A stretch of DNA of 32,556 nucleotides from Saprospiraceae bacterium (lineage in GTDB: Bacteria; Bacteroidota; Bacteroidia; Chitinophagales; Saprospiraceae). The stretch is taken from contig JALSGS010000004.1 of assembly GCA_026982695.1 (NCBI GenBank), positions 1 through 32,556 on the forward strand, written 5' to 3'. Below are positions 8,023 to 17,085 of this stretch, piece after piece; position 1 is the first letter of the stretch, and the number at the start of each line of letters is the position of its first letter. Below the pieces are notes generated by a model. That model made no database searches. It saw only the letters and a list, made by a program, of their open reading frames with translations, and was not told the DNA's origin. Both the position numbers and the translations under genes were made by a program.

Positions 8023-8083
8023 TTATACGCTACAACAAACTCAAATAGTTACATTTTTTCCTTTGCAGGAAAAGGCTCGTTTT

Positions 8084-8860
8084 TTATCTCTTTTTACATA
8101 CAATCTGGTTTCTATAACGCAAATCGATTCTGTCATACTCATGCCATCCTTTGTAAGCTAGCACTTGTTCGTAAAAAAGGCGTAGGCGTTCCAGTTCATC
8201 CTCCATCTGCTGTTCATCACCCAACCATACCTGAAAATCGCCCAATGTGGTCACCAACACTACTTCTCCTCCATTGCGCACGTACAGCTGGCCAAGCAGC
8301 AATCCCAACAATGCATCTTCCTTCATGGCCTTCACCAGGCGAAACAAATGGCCCAGTACATGGCCACGCCGCTCCAGAAAATCGGGCACAAAGGGTGGAA
8401 TAAATCCCGTTGCTACTGGCACGTGCGCAGTCACATTCGGCGACAACGGCATTTTTACACCCTGCTCGTCTATATAATAGCTTACCCCTTGCGCATCGAT
8501 GATGCGCAGTATGGGTTGGCGCTGTACAATGCGTACATGTAGTGTATGTGCCGCATCGATCCACGCTTCAGCATTGTGCACAAAAGGCACACGCTCTAGG
8601 CCGCGTTCCAGGCGATCAATGTCGAGCTCAACCAGTTTTTTGCCCTCGAGCGAGAAACCAAAAATCTGCTTACACGTTTTGCGCACATCGGCTTCATTGA
8701 TGAGTAACGTGCCATCCGGAAGTGGCTGGACCACTACATCAATAGCCGACACAGGCATATCCTTTTTGCGATATACCGCAGAAGCAACCAACCATAGCGA
8801 CAAAAAAGCCACTAAAAGCCCGATTAACATTCTCCATGCTCGCATGCGGTCAGCTTTCAT
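8084..8860 (-). CDS. ftsQ: Cell division protein FtsQ (DivIB family)
   Basis: This is a 258-residue bitopic inner-membrane protein of the divisome core. It has a basic N-terminus, a single membrane segment at about residues 11-30 (MLIGLLVAFLSLWLVASAVY) and a periplasmic region. A POTRA-like domain at about 37-112 includes the conserved pattern LERVPFVHNAEAWID and the following VRIVQRQPILRI. The FtsQ beta domain follows, with YYIDEQGVKMPL. It links FtsL to the septal synthase FtsW-FtsI. Its position between murC (23 bp upstream) and ftsA (61 bp downstream) supports the call, because FtsQ sequences diverge strongly and context matters. Length is close to that of E. coli FtsQ (276). Confidence 0.93.
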   Translation of the reverse strand: MKADRMRAWRMLIGLLVAFLSLWLVASAVYRKKDMPVSAIDVVVQPLPDGTLLINEADVRKTCKQIFGFSLEGKKLVELDIDRLERGLERVPFVHNAEAWIDAAHTLHVRIVQRQPILRIIDAQGVSYYIDEQGVKMPLSPNVTAHVPVATGFIPPFVPDFLERRGHVLGHLFRLVKAMKEDALLGLLLGQLYVRNGGEVVLVTTLGDFQVWLGDEQQMEDELERLRLFYEQVLAYKGWHEYDRIDLRYRNQIVCKKR

Positions 8861-8883
8861 ATATTTTTATTATCACCACATCG

Positions 8884-10260
8884 TTACACTCCACCACCTA
8901 CGGTCTGCTGCACTTCTCTGGCACGCAACATCTGCGCTATAGGTGCTCTAAGCTGATCAATATCACCTGCACCAAGAGTGAGCAACACTTCTAGCTCCTT
9001 TTGTGCCAATAGATCCACCACCTCCTCTTTAACTACTCGCGTAACAGGCACACCGGAAATTGTCTGCGCCAACAAGTCGGCACTCACACCCGGTATGGGC
9101 ATTTCACGTGCTGGATATATGTCGAGCAGTACTACTTCATCGGCTTTTGAGAGTGCTTGCGCAAAACCAGCCAAAAAGTCGCGCGTGCGCGTGTACAAAT
9201 GCGGCTGGAACACCACTGTAATACGCCTTTCGGCAAAAAGGGCCCGTGCTGCACCGATAACCTCCTCTAATTCGGCTGGATGATGAGCATAGTCATCAAT
9301 ATAGACGTATCGCGTGCCGCGATGGCACCAATCGAACCGACGCCACACCCCTTTGAATGTAGCCAATGCTGCTATAGCCTTTTCGAACGGTACCCCAGCA
9401 TACTGCGCCAATGACAATGCGGCCAATGCATTGAGCACATTGTGTGCACCAGGCAAGGGCAAACGCACTCCTTCCCACTGGCCTTGAGGTGTGGTAAGAT
9501 CAAACACAAACCAGCCATCAGCTACGCCAATACGGCGTGCAGACAGCTGGCCACACTCGATGCCAAAAGTGTACAAAGGGCGCTCAACAAAGCGATCCGC
9601 CAGATCGTGACGCACGACTAGATGCTCCTTTACTCGCTGTGCGAAAGGCTGGTAGCCCGTCTGCCATACAGATTCAGCACTGCCGTAGACATCCAGATGA
9701 TCGGCGTCAATTGAAAGGATAGCTGCAGCTTCGGGATGCAAGTGCAAAAAGGAACGATCGAACTCATCGGCTTCTATGACCACCCATTCGTCATGACCCG
9801 CTACATAGTTACTACCAAAATTGTGGGCAATACCGCCGAGGAAAGCCGTGGCATCGACTCCATTGCTTTTGAGCAACCAGGCCAACATGGAGCTCGTTGT
9901 CGTCTTGCCATGCGTGCCAGCCACAGCCAATGTCCGACTGTTTCGACTGATCAGGCCCAGCACTTCAGCCCGCTTCATCAAGAGGATGTCCTGCTGTTGC
10001 AAATAGCGCAACACAACATGATCAGGGGGAATGGCAGGTGTATACACGGCCAAGTCGATCTCCTCAGGGATATGCCCAGAGTCAGCTTCATAATGAATAT
10101 GCATGCCCTCTTGGGTCAAGGTATCCGTCAAAGCGGTACGCGTGCGATCATAGCCCCACACCTGTGCACCACGTGCATGGAAATAGCGCGCCAAGGCCGA
10201 CATACCTATGCCACCAATGCCAAGGAAATAGATCTTTTGTATGTGCTGTAACTCAAGCAT
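8884..10260 (-). CDS. murC: UDP-N-acetylmuramate--L-alanine ligase
   Basis: MurC adds L-alanine to UDP-N-acetylmuramate with ATP, the first amino-acid step of the peptidoglycan precursor, in the cytoplasm. The 458-residue protein has the three Mur-ligase domains in order. The N-terminal domain carries the MurC-type GIGGIGMS at 14-21. The central ATPase has the P-loop GTHGKTTT at 115-122, where the His distinguishes MurC from MurD and MurE. The C-terminal domain begins near FKGVWRRFDW, with the conserved YIDDYAHHPAEL. Its ATG lies inside the end of murG; the genes overlap by 8 bp, indicating translational coupling. murB, which follows murC in many other phyla, is absent, and ftsQ comes next after 23 bp. 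Confidence 0.98.
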   Translation of the reverse strand: MLELQHIQKIYFLGIGGIGMSALARYFHARGAQVWGYDRTRTALTDTLTQEGMHIHYEADSGHIPEEIDLAVYTPAIPPDHVVLRYLQQQDILLMKRAEVLGLISRNSRTLAVAGTHGKTTTSSMLAWLLKSNGVDATAFLGGIAHNFGSNYVAGHDEWVVIEADEFDRSFLHLHPEAAAILSIDADHLDVYGSAESVWQTGYQPFAQRVKEHLVVRHDLADRFVERPLYTFGIECGQLSARRIGVADGWFVFDLTTPQGQWEGVRLPLPGAHNVLNALAALSLAQYAGVPFEKAIAALATFKGVWRRFDWCHRGTRYVYIDDYAHHPAELEEVIGAARALFAERRITVVFQPHLYTRTRDFLAGFAQALSKADEVVLLDIYPAREMPIPGVSADLLAQTISGVPVTRVVKEEVVDLLAQKELEVLLTLGAGDIDQLRAPIAQMLRAREVQQTVGGGV

Positions 10261-11377
10261 AGGTCACTTCCTTTTTTGCTGCCAAAGCCAACACTTCGCG
10301 TGCAATGTGTCGGTCGGCATGGGGTTTGGCCAACTGACGGGCTCGTTCAGCCAGTTGAGTACGTCTTGGTGCGTCGTCGATAAGTGCCAGCGCTTGCGCT
10401 ACCGCGCGCACCGCTTGTGCATCAGGTACCATCAGTGCGGCACCAGCTTCGACTAAAGTACGCGCATTGTGGGTCTGGTGGTCAGCCACTACGTTGGGCG
10501 AAGGCACCAACACACCCGCTTTTCCTGCCACACATAGCTCACTAAGCGTGAGAGCACCTGCACGGCAAATCACTACATCGGCGGCGGCCCAGGCCAGCTC
10601 CATGCAGTCGAGGAATGGCTGAGCCACGACCTGTGGCAAAGCTGCCGTGGCAGAAGTCAGGCACACCTGTGCATACAGCTTGCCCGTCTGCCACAGCCAC
10701 TGCACCTGCTTGTGAGCGGCAATGCGTTCGTATGCGGCTATCAACGCCTCGTTGAGTGTACGCGCTCCAAGACTACCTCCTACCACCAATATCGTGGGCT
10801 TGTCAGGCGCAAGGCCGAAATAAGCCCTGCCCTCGGCCCGACGATCGGCTGCCGCTACGATCTGACGACGCACCGGATTGCCCGTGTACACGAGCTTTTC
10901 GGCAGGGAACCAACGCTCCATGCCGGGCCAGGCCACGCAAATGCGATCGACACGTGCTGCTAACAACCGATTGGTAGCTCCTGGATAAGAGTTTTGTTCT
11001 TGGATCAAAGTGGGCAAGCCTTTGCGTGTGGCTACTTCGAGTACAGGGCCACTGGCATAACCGCCTACGCCAACCACCACGTCAGGTGCAAACCGGCGTA
11101 CTAGCTGCCATGCCTTGGCCATGCTAGTAGCCAACTTAATGGGGAATAGCATATTGCCCCACGTCATGCGGCGCTGAAAACCACTGATCCACAAACCCTC
11201 GATAGCAAAGCCCGCTTTGGGGACTTGCTCCATTTCCATACGCCCTTTGGCACCTACAAAAAGTAACTCTACATTGGCATCCAAGCGACTGAGTGCTTGA
11301 CCAATAGCAATAGCAGGAAAGACGTGTCCTCCTGTTCCACCACCACTGATCAATATTTTATAAGCTTTTCGTGCCAA
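10253..11377 (-). CDS. murG: UDP-GlcNAc:undecaprenyl-PP-MurNAc-pentapeptide transferase
   Basis: MurG transfers GlcNAc from UDP-GlcNAc to lipid I to make lipid II at the inner face of the cytoplasmic membrane. The 374-residue GT28 protein has the N-terminal glycine loop SGGGTGGH at 11-18, a second loop near VGVGGYASGP, and the C-terminal donor-binding GGSLGAR with RAGALTLSEL and VPSPNVVADHQTHNA. Length is close to the usual 355-370. It lies 19 bp after ftsW and overlaps the start of murC by 8 bp, so it belongs to the same transcript. Confidence 0.98.
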   Translation of the reverse strand: MARKAYKILISGGGTGGHVFPAIAIGQALSRLDANVELLFVGAKGRMEMEQVPKAGFAIEGLWISGFQRRMTWGNMLFPIKLATSMAKAWQLVRRFAPDVVVGVGGYASGPVLEVATRKGLPTLIQEQNSYPGATNRLLAARVDRICVAWPGMERWFPAEKLVYTGNPVRRQIVAAADRRAEGRAYFGLAPDKPTILVVGGSLGARTLNEALIAAYERIAAHKQVQWLWQTGKLYAQVCLTSATAALPQVVAQPFLDCMELAWAAADVVICRAGALTLSELCVAGKAGVLVPSPNVVADHQTHNARTLVEAGAALMVPDAQAVRAVAQALALIDDAPRRTQLAERARQLAKPHADRHIAREVLALAAKKEVTYA

Positions 11378-11396
11378 AGCAATCGTTTTTTCAAAA

Positions 11397-12557
11397 TCAA
11401 CTTGCTGATGGTTCGCTAACAGTACGAGCTGTTTCTTCTACATATTTACTTACACTCAAAATCACACCAAAATAAATACAAGTGAACAGCACAGATGTAC
11501 CGCCCAAACTCACTAAAGGCAAGTTTTGCCCCGTAACCGGCACCAAGTGTATTGCCACTGCAATGTTGGAAAATGCCTGCATGACAATGAGCAAGCCCAA
11601 GCCCGCAGCAGCCATTACACCAAACGACTTAGTGCCCAAAGTGACCAAGCGCGTAATGCGAAAGAACAAGAGTAAAAACAAACCCACTGTAAGTAGCCCA
11701 CCCAATACACCGTATTCTTCGCAGATAATCGCATAGACAAAATCGGCATAAGGCGTGGGCAAGAAATTGCGTTGGATGCTATTGCCTGGTCCTACACCCA
11801 ACCATCCCCCATTGGCTATGGCAATCTTTGACTGGACTACTTGAAAGTCTCCATTGGGATTGTCGACAAACTCACGCACCCTATTGACCCAAGTATCTAC
11901 TCGCACCACACCGGGGAAAAATTCCCCCAAGAGCACCAAGAAGGCAAACACACAAATCCACAACAAAAAAAGTAAGGCGATATATTTCCAATCGACGCGG
12001 CCAACAAACATAATGCCCAAGCAGGTGAAGAACAACAAAAGCGCAGTGGACAAATCGGCAGGAGCAATCAACCCGCATATAAGTAATACCGGTACAATGA
12101 TAGGCAGAAATGCATCGTTAAAATCTTTTATGTAATCCTGTTTGCGCGTCACCTCACGCGCTACGTATAAGATCAAAGCCAACTTAGCAAAATCTGAAGT
12201 CTGAAAAGTGATACCTACCAACGGCAGCTCAATCCAGCGGCGCGCACCATTGATTTCTACGCCCATAAACAGCGTAAATACCAATAGCGGTACGGTAAAG
12301 AGAATTAGCCAAGGTGCCGCCTGCTGGTAGCGCAAGTAATGCATACGGTGCCCCAGGTACATCAATAACCAGCCAAAGGCCAAGACAAAACCATGGCGAA
12401 TGAGAAACGATTCGGTGTGCCCACTTGCAATGCGCCAGGCAAGCGAACCCGTAGCGCTATACACCACGAGCATAGAAAATAGCGACAACACCAATACTAC
12501 CGACCAGATAACTTTGTCGCCTCTCAACACTGCTTGTATGTTTCCCCCGGGATTCAT
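11397..12557 (-). CDS. ftsW: Septal peptidoglycan glycosyltransferase FtsW (SEDS family)
   Basis: FtsW polymerises lipid II into glycan strands at the septum together with its partner class-B PBP. The 386-residue protein has about ten membrane segments. Visible family motifs are NGARRWIELP, the AKLALILY helix, APADLSTALLLF, the large periplasmic loop with SKIAIANGGWLGVGPGNS, and LPTPYADFVYAIICEEYG, in which the Asp is the expected catalytic residue. The C-terminal VPVTGQNLPLVSLGGTS is also present. The LPxPYxDFxYAIxxEEYG form is the version I associate with Bacteroidota. It lies 50 bp after murD and 19 bp before murG; its partner PBP is the transpeptidase at 17086-19236. Confidence 0.97.
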   Translation of the reverse strand: MNPGGNIQAVLRGDKVIWSVVLVLSLFSMLVVYSATGSLAWRIASGHTESFLIRHGFVLAFGWLLMYLGHRMHYLRYQQAAPWLILFTVPLLVFTLFMGVEINGARRWIELPLVGITFQTSDFAKLALILYVAREVTRKQDYIKDFNDAFLPIIVPVLLICGLIAPADLSTALLLFFTCLGIMFVGRVDWKYIALLFLLWICVFAFLVLLGEFFPGVVRVDTWVNRVREFVDNPNGDFQVVQSKIAIANGGWLGVGPGNSIQRNFLPTPYADFVYAIICEEYGVLGGLLTVGLFLLLFFRITRLVTLGTKSFGVMAAAGLGLLIVMQAFSNIAVAIHLVPVTGQNLPLVSLGGTSVLFTCIYFGVILSVSKYVEETARTVSEPSAS

Positions 12558-12607
12558 CCCTTGCCTTTTCTCAATTTAGTATGTAAGTATATCCAAACTA
12601 TTTTTCA

Positions 12608-13933
12608 TTAGTGGTTTGCTTCCTTCACAAGCAAGCGCACTCTGTTTTTAAACTGATCACCTCGATCCATGTAATTGTCGAACAAGTCAAAGCTGGCACA
12701 AGCTGGGCTGAGCAAAACAGTATCCCCCTTTTGAGCCAACTGATTGGCCTGAGCAACAGCCTGTGCCATGCTGCGCGCCTCGCTGACATAGGGCACGACA
12801 GGCTCAAAAACCCTCAGCAACGCGGCGTTGTCGATACCTAAACAAATCAATGCCTTGACCTTTTGACGTACCAATGAGCGAAGTGGCTCGTAATTGTTGC
12901 CCTTATCAATGCCACCTGCAATCCAGATGACATGCTGATCGGGCATAGCCGTTAAGGCAAAGCGCACTGCATCTACATTGGTGGCCTTGCTGTCGTTGAT
13001 CCAAGTAACTCCGCCGTGATGCATGATTACTTCAAGGCGGTGAGGCGCATTGCGAAAGGTGTTAAGCCCTTGTTGAATCAAGGCTGGCGCCACGCCTTCA
13101 TGCAATGCAATGCGAATGGCCACCGCAGCATTGAAATAGTTGTGTGGTCCACGCAATTGCGATTGTCTCATGTCAAATGTATGGCCTGCCACGTGCAGGT
13201 GCTCGCCCCCCCCTTTGGGCATGGGCTGTAATATGATCTGGGCATTCCCTTGGTAGTGCTCCTTCCATGTTTGGATGTGTATATCATCCGCATTGAGAAT
13301 GAGCAAGTCGTGGGGCTGCTGATTCATCGCGATGCGAAATTTGGCAGCCACGTACCTTTCCATCTGAAAGTCGTATCGATCCAGATGGTCGGGAGTGATG
13401 TTCAAAATAGCTGCCACCTGTGGTCGAAAGGTCGCAATATCATCGAGCTGAAAGCTGCTGAGCTCCAACACATGCATTACATCGTCTGGATACAACAGCA
13501 CGTTACGCGCAAAGCTCTTGCCCACATTTCCTCCTACGGCTACTTGCCACTGGCCCATCTGTAGCAAGTGCCCAGTCAGGAGTGTGGTAGTCGTCTTGCC
13601 ATTACTACCCGTGATGCCAATGATGCGACTTGTAGGCGCATGTCGTGCTGCCCATTCGATCTCGCCGATCACCTCTTTGCCTGCCTGGCGCAAGCGAACT
13701 ACCACAGGTGCATCATTGGGGATTCCCGGGCTTTTCACGACCACATCGGCTTGCTGCAGCCGCTCCATGCTGTGTTGTCCTTCCTCATAGGCAATGCCAT
13801 GGCGTTGCAGCTCTGCCCTGAATTTGGGCGCAAGCCGTCCTTTTTCCGAAAGGAAGACCTCATGCCCACGCGCAGTGGCCAAAAGTGCAGCACCAGTGCC
13901 ACTCTCTCCCCCACCAAGGACGACTACTTTCAT
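12608..13933 (-). CDS. murD: UDP-N-acetylmuramoyl-L-alanine--D-glutamate ligase
   Basis: MurD adds D-glutamate to UDP-MurNAc-L-Ala in the cytoplasm. The 441-residue protein starts MKVVVLGGGESGTGAA, the MurD N-terminal uracil-binding loop. It has the P-loop GSNGKTTTT at about 109-117, the ITPDHLDRYDF motif and the C-terminal NDSKATNVDAV, which is characteristic of MurD. I chose ATG 13933 because the conserved core begins right there; the frame extends six codons upstream to 13951, so MDANSH could be a real N-terminus. It lies between mraY (56 bp upstream from the chosen start) and ftsW (50 bp). Confidence 0.97.
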   Translation of the reverse strand: MKVVVLGGGESGTGAALLATARGHEVFLSEKGRLAPKFRAELQRHGIAYEEGQHSMERLQQADVVVKSPGIPNDAPVVVRLRQAGKEVIGEIEWAARHAPTSRIIGITGSNGKTTTTLLTGHLLQMGQWQVAVGGNVGKSFARNVLLYPDDVMHVLELSSFQLDDIATFRPQVAAILNITPDHLDRYDFQMERYVAAKFRIAMNQQPHDLLILNADDIHIQTWKEHYQGNAQIILQPMPKGGGEHLHVAGHTFDMRQSQLRGPHNYFNAAVAIRIALHEGVAPALIQQGLNTFRNAPHRLEVIMHHGGVTWINDSKATNVDAVRFALTAMPDQHVIWIAGGIDKGNNYEPLRSLVRQKVKALICLGIDNAALLRVFEPVVPYVSEARSMAQAVAQANQLAQKGDTVLLSPACASFDLFDNYMDRGDQFKNRVRLLVKEANH

Positions 13934-13989
13934 ATGACTATTTGCATCCAAATTGACTATGGTTCTACTTCAATGCGTATCGTACCACA

Positions 13990-15243
13990 TCATCTAATTT
14001 TCAGCGTCAACACAGTAAACACGGCCAACAAAATGGCTACGATCCAAAAACGCGTGACAATCTTGGGTTCAGGCAACCCCATTTTTTGAAAATGGTGGTG
14101 CAGGGGTGCCATCAGAAAGACGCGGCGTCCTTGTCCATATTTTTGCTTGGTGTACTTGAAATACCACACCTGAATGATCACGGACAAGTTTTCCGCGACG
14201 AATATGCCACACAGCAGGGGCAACAGCAGTTCCTTGCGCAACACAATAGCCATAGCTCCAATGATGCCGCCCAACATAAGACTACCCGTGTCGCCCATAA
14301 ATACCTGGGCGGGATAGGCATTGTACCACAGAAAACCAATGCACGCACCCAAAAAACAAGCTGCAAATACGACTAACTCACCTGTGCCGGGCAAATACAG
14401 AATATTGAGATAGTCTGCAGCAATCGCATTGCCCGATACATAGGCAAATACACCCAGCGTCACGCCCACTATACCCGACACTCCTGTTGCCAAGCCGTCG
14501 ATGCCATCGGTGAGGTTGGCTGCATTTGACACAGCAGCGATGATAAAAATCACGAATAGTACAAAAAACACTGCGCCCCACAGCTCGGCATCTTTGCCCA
14601 AGAAGCTAAATGCCGCTTGGTAGTTGATGTGGCTCTCTTTCACAAAAGGCACATCGGTCAGCGTCGCACGCACATTGGCCACTTGGCGTGGCTGGCCATC
14701 GCGCCCCTTAATTTCAAAAGTTTCTACCATTTCATAACCTCGTGCTCGTGCTTGCTGGGCATCCATACGCACCACCACGCCATCGTTCAACAACATGCTC
14801 AAGCCGACAATCAGGCCCAGCCCAATCTGCCCAAGCACTTTGAACTTGCCACTGAGACCATCTTTGTTGCGGCGAAAGGTCTTGATGTAGTCATCCACAA
14901 AGCCAATGGCCCCCATCCACAAGGTGGCCAAAAGCATGAGCTGGATATAGACATTTTCCAGACGCGCCAACAACACACAGGGTACGACAATGGCCAAAAT
15001 GATGATAATGCCGCCCATAGTAGGGGTTCCCTCCTTTTCCTTTTGGCCTTCCAGGCCGAGGTCGCGAACTTTTTCGCCGACCTGCATACGGCGCAGCCAC
15101 CTAATGATGCTGCCACCAAAAATTATACTAATAACGAGCGATATGATAATCGCCATGCCTGCCCTAAAAGTGATGAATTGAAACAATCCTGCACCGGGCA
15201 GATCGAACTCCGTTTCCAAGAAGCGCGCAAGAGCGTATAGCAT
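13990..15243 (-). CDS. mraY: Phospho-N-acetylmuramoyl-pentapeptide-transferase
   Basis: MraY moves phospho-MurNAc-pentapeptide from UDP to undecaprenyl phosphate, making lipid I in the inner membrane. The 417-residue polytopic protein shows VGEKVRDLG, the Mg-binding DDYIK at 117-121, NAANLTDGIDGLATG at about 240-254, and the loop APLHHHFQKMG near 385. It is about 55 residues longer than E. coli MraY (360). The extra residues are concentrated at about 156-215 as a hydrophilic insert (DAQQARARGYEMVETFEIKG and on) between two membrane segments; I believe this is common in Bacteroidota MraY. A good -7 box lies 41 bp upstream, after the 262-bp gap that separates this gene from murE. It therefore probably heads the second transcription unit of the cluster. 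Confidence 0.98.
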   Translation of the reverse strand: MLYALARFLETEFDLPGAGLFQFITFRAGMAIIISLVISIIFGGSIIRWLRRMQVGEKVRDLGLEGQKEKEGTPTMGGIIIILAIVVPCVLLARLENVYIQLMLLATLWMGAIGFVDDYIKTFRRNKDGLSGKFKVLGQIGLGLIVGLSMLLNDGVVVRMDAQQARARGYEMVETFEIKGRDGQPRQVANVRATLTDVPFVKESHINYQAAFSFLGKDAELWGAVFFVLFVIFIIAAVSNAANLTDGIDGLATGVSGIVGVTLGVFAYVSGNAIAADYLNILYLPGTGELVVFAACFLGACIGFLWYNAYPAQVFMGDTGSLMLGGIIGAMAIVLRKELLLPLLCGIFVAENLSVIIQVWYFKYTKQKYGQGRRVFLMAPLHHHFQKMGLPEPKIVTRFWIVAILLAVFTVLTLKIR

Positions 15244-15283
15244 GTTCGTTTCATTTGACAGAACTAGGGCTACTAATTGCTGC

Positions 15284-15291
15284 CAAAGGTA
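15284..15291 (-). promoter_or_regulatory. Probable -7 element driving mraY and the genes after it
   Basis: On the minus strand TACCTTTG matches the Bacteroidota -7 consensus TAnnTTTG exactly and sits 41 bp upstream of the mraY ATG. No clear TTG is seen at -33. Its place in the largest gap inside the cluster supports it. Confidence 0.42.
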
Positions 15292-15386
15292 ACACCCTAC
15301 ACAGTCGCCTAGGGGTTATCCATTCAGGCCCTATGTCCTGTCTGGTTTTCCGAATTGTGCACAACCTTCCAACAAAAGGCAATGGA

Positions 15387-15417
15387 CGGCAGACACTCAA
15401 CTCAGGAGTGCCTGCCG
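15387..15417 (-). repeat. Inverted repeat in the murE-mraY gap
   Basis: CGGCAG and CACTC pair with GAGTG and CTGCCG, separated by a single A-C mismatch, around a 7-nt loop. It lies between the end of murE and the proposed mraY promoter. No T-tract follows on the minus strand. It may be part of a termination or regulatory region for the upstream unit. Confidence 0.4.
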
Positions 15418-15447
15418 CGACCACTGCAAGTGAATCAATCTGAAGAT

Positions 15448-15473
15448 GAATAATAGTCCCTCCACTATTATTC
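15448..15473 (-). terminator. AT-rich perfect hairpin just after murE
   Basis: GAATAATAGT and ACTATTATTC form a perfect 10-bp stem with a 6-nt loop, ending about 32 bp after the murE stop codon. There is no run of T after it on the minus strand, so termination would be weak or factor-dependent. An mRNA-end or processing structure is the alternative. Confidence 0.4.
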
Positions 15474-15505
15474 GGATGGTTGTGTGTCTTTTTCAGCCCT
15501 TGTAT

Positions 15506-16975
15506 TCAAGCAAGTTCCTCCATGGCCTTTGCCACTTCAGTTTTATCGTCGAAGGGGTATTTTACTCCTTGAATTTCCTGGTAAGTTTCGTGCCCTTTGC
15601 CAGCTATTAGTACGACATCACCGGCTTGTGCCAATCGGCAGGCTGTGCGAATGGCTTCTCGGCGATCGACGATGGTAAGTACTTTGTGGCGATCAGCTTC
15701 TGCCACGCCACGCAATAGGTCATCGATAATGGCTTCGGGGGGTTCAGTGCGCGGATTATCGGAGGTAAAGATGGCTTGTGCGCTGAGTTTGGCTGCTAGT
15801 GCTCCCATCCGAGGGCGTTTACCTTTGTCGCGATCGCCACCTGCTCCTACTACAGTAAGTACTCTTCCCGAAGTGCTGAGCTGTCGAGCTGCCTCAATGG
15901 CTTTGTACAAAGCGTCGGGCGTGTGCGCATAATCGACAATGGCTGTGAAAGGCACACCAATCACTTGTATCTTTTCAAAACGCCCAGGCGCCCCACGCAC
16001 CTGGCTCAGTGCCTGCAACACTTCTAATTGCGGTTGGTCCAGCAAACGCATCACGCCGTAGGTAGCCAACAGATTATAAGCATTGAAATAGCCCACCAAC
16101 GGCACATGCAAGTCGAAACCATCGATTTGCACGTGCATCCCTTCGAGCGTCACCTCCAGCACTTTAGCTTTGAAGTCTGCCGGGTGTTTCAATGCATAAG
16201 TGACTACCCGAGCTTGGGTGTTTTGCACCATTACCGATCCATTGCGATCATCTACATTAATGATCGCAAAAGCACTTTTAGGCAAATTGTCAAAGAACTG
16301 TTTTTTTGCCAAGATATAGTTGCGAAACGTCTTGTGATAGTCCAAGTGGTCGCGCGTCAAGTTGGTAAATACCGCTCCGCTAAAATCCAAGCCATATATC
16401 CGTTGCTGCGCCACCGCGTGACTGCTCACTTCCATAAACACGTAGCGACAACCCGTAGCCACCATATCTGCCAGCAAGGCATTGATTTGCAATGGGTCGG
16501 GGGTGGTATGGGTTGCTTCACACGCCTGCATGACCACTCGAGCACCTGCTGTACCAATAAGCCCTGCCTTATAACCCATGTGGGTGCATACCTCCCACAG
16601 CATAGTGGTCACAGAGGTTTTGCCATTGGTACCCGTAACGCCGATGAGTTCCAGCTGGCGCGAAGGATGGCCATACCAAGCCGAAGCCATTGCTGCCAAA
16701 GCTTGCCGGCTGTCAGTCACTTGTACCCAGGCAACGCCTTTCGGCAAATGCTGGGGCGGGGCTTGCTGCGCTACTACTGCTACGGCTCCGTTTGCAATCG
16801 CCATGTCAATGAACTGATGCCCATCGGCTTGCAGACCTTTAATGGCTATAAAAGCACTTCCGGGCTTCACCTGTCTCGAGTCAAATGTCAATTCTTGTAT
16901 GGGTACATCTTGCGGCCCTACCACTTTTGGCGTAAGCCGCTCGTCGTCGAGTAAGTCTTTCAACAAATAGTTCAT
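15506..16975 (-). CDS. murE: UDP-MurNAc-L-Ala-D-Glu--meso-diaminopimelate ligase
   Basis: MurE adds the third amino acid of the stem peptide in the cytoplasm. The 489-residue protein has an N-terminal domain with FDSRQVKPGSAFIAIKG, the P-loop GTNGKTS at 115-121, the family motif TTPDPLQIN, MEVSSHA, NLTRDHLDYH and the C-terminal DYAHTPDAL. The selectivity motif is DNPR at 406-409, which in this family indicates meso-diaminopimelate rather than lysine. ATG 16975 begins the conserved MNYLLKDLL; the frame is open 21 codons further to a GTG at 17038, but those residues look non-coding. It lies 110 bp after the transpeptidase gene. murF does not follow; instead there is a 262-bp gap before mraY. 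Confidence 0.98.
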   Translation of the reverse strand: MNYLLKDLLDDERLTPKVVGPQDVPIQELTFDSRQVKPGSAFIAIKGLQADGHQFIDMAIANGAVAVVAQQAPPQHLPKGVAWVQVTDSRQALAAMASAWYGHPSRQLELIGVTGTNGKTSVTTMLWEVCTHMGYKAGLIGTAGARVVMQACEATHTTPDPLQINALLADMVATGCRYVFMEVSSHAVAQQRIYGLDFSGAVFTNLTRDHLDYHKTFRNYILAKKQFFDNLPKSAFAIINVDDRNGSVMVQNTQARVVTYALKHPADFKAKVLEVTLEGMHVQIDGFDLHVPLVGYFNAYNLLATYGVMRLLDQPQLEVLQALSQVRGAPGRFEKIQVIGVPFTAIVDYAHTPDALYKAIEAARQLSTSGRVLTVVGAGGDRDKGKRPRMGALAAKLSAQAIFTSDNPRTEPPEAIIDDLLRGVAEADRHKVLTIVDRREAIRTACRLAQAGDVVLIAGKGHETYQEIQGVKYPFDDKTEVAKAMEELA

Positions 16976-17085
16976 GCATCTGTGCTGTTCCTCAAGTTTC
17001 AGTAGGGGGTAGGGCAGTACCGAGCTGCCTGCACCCACTTAAAGTGTTCCATAGTGCGAAGGGGTCATGCTTTTTGGGCATAATA

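Noticed and set aside
14617-15240. Plus-strand open frame of 207 codons opposite mraY
   Set aside because: It mirrors mraY exactly, and the His/Gln-rich translation is typical of an antisense shadow.
16028-16954. Plus-strand open frame of 308 codons opposite murE
   Set aside because: It is antisense to a fully conserved murE and its peptide is Cys/His-rich without recognisable structure.
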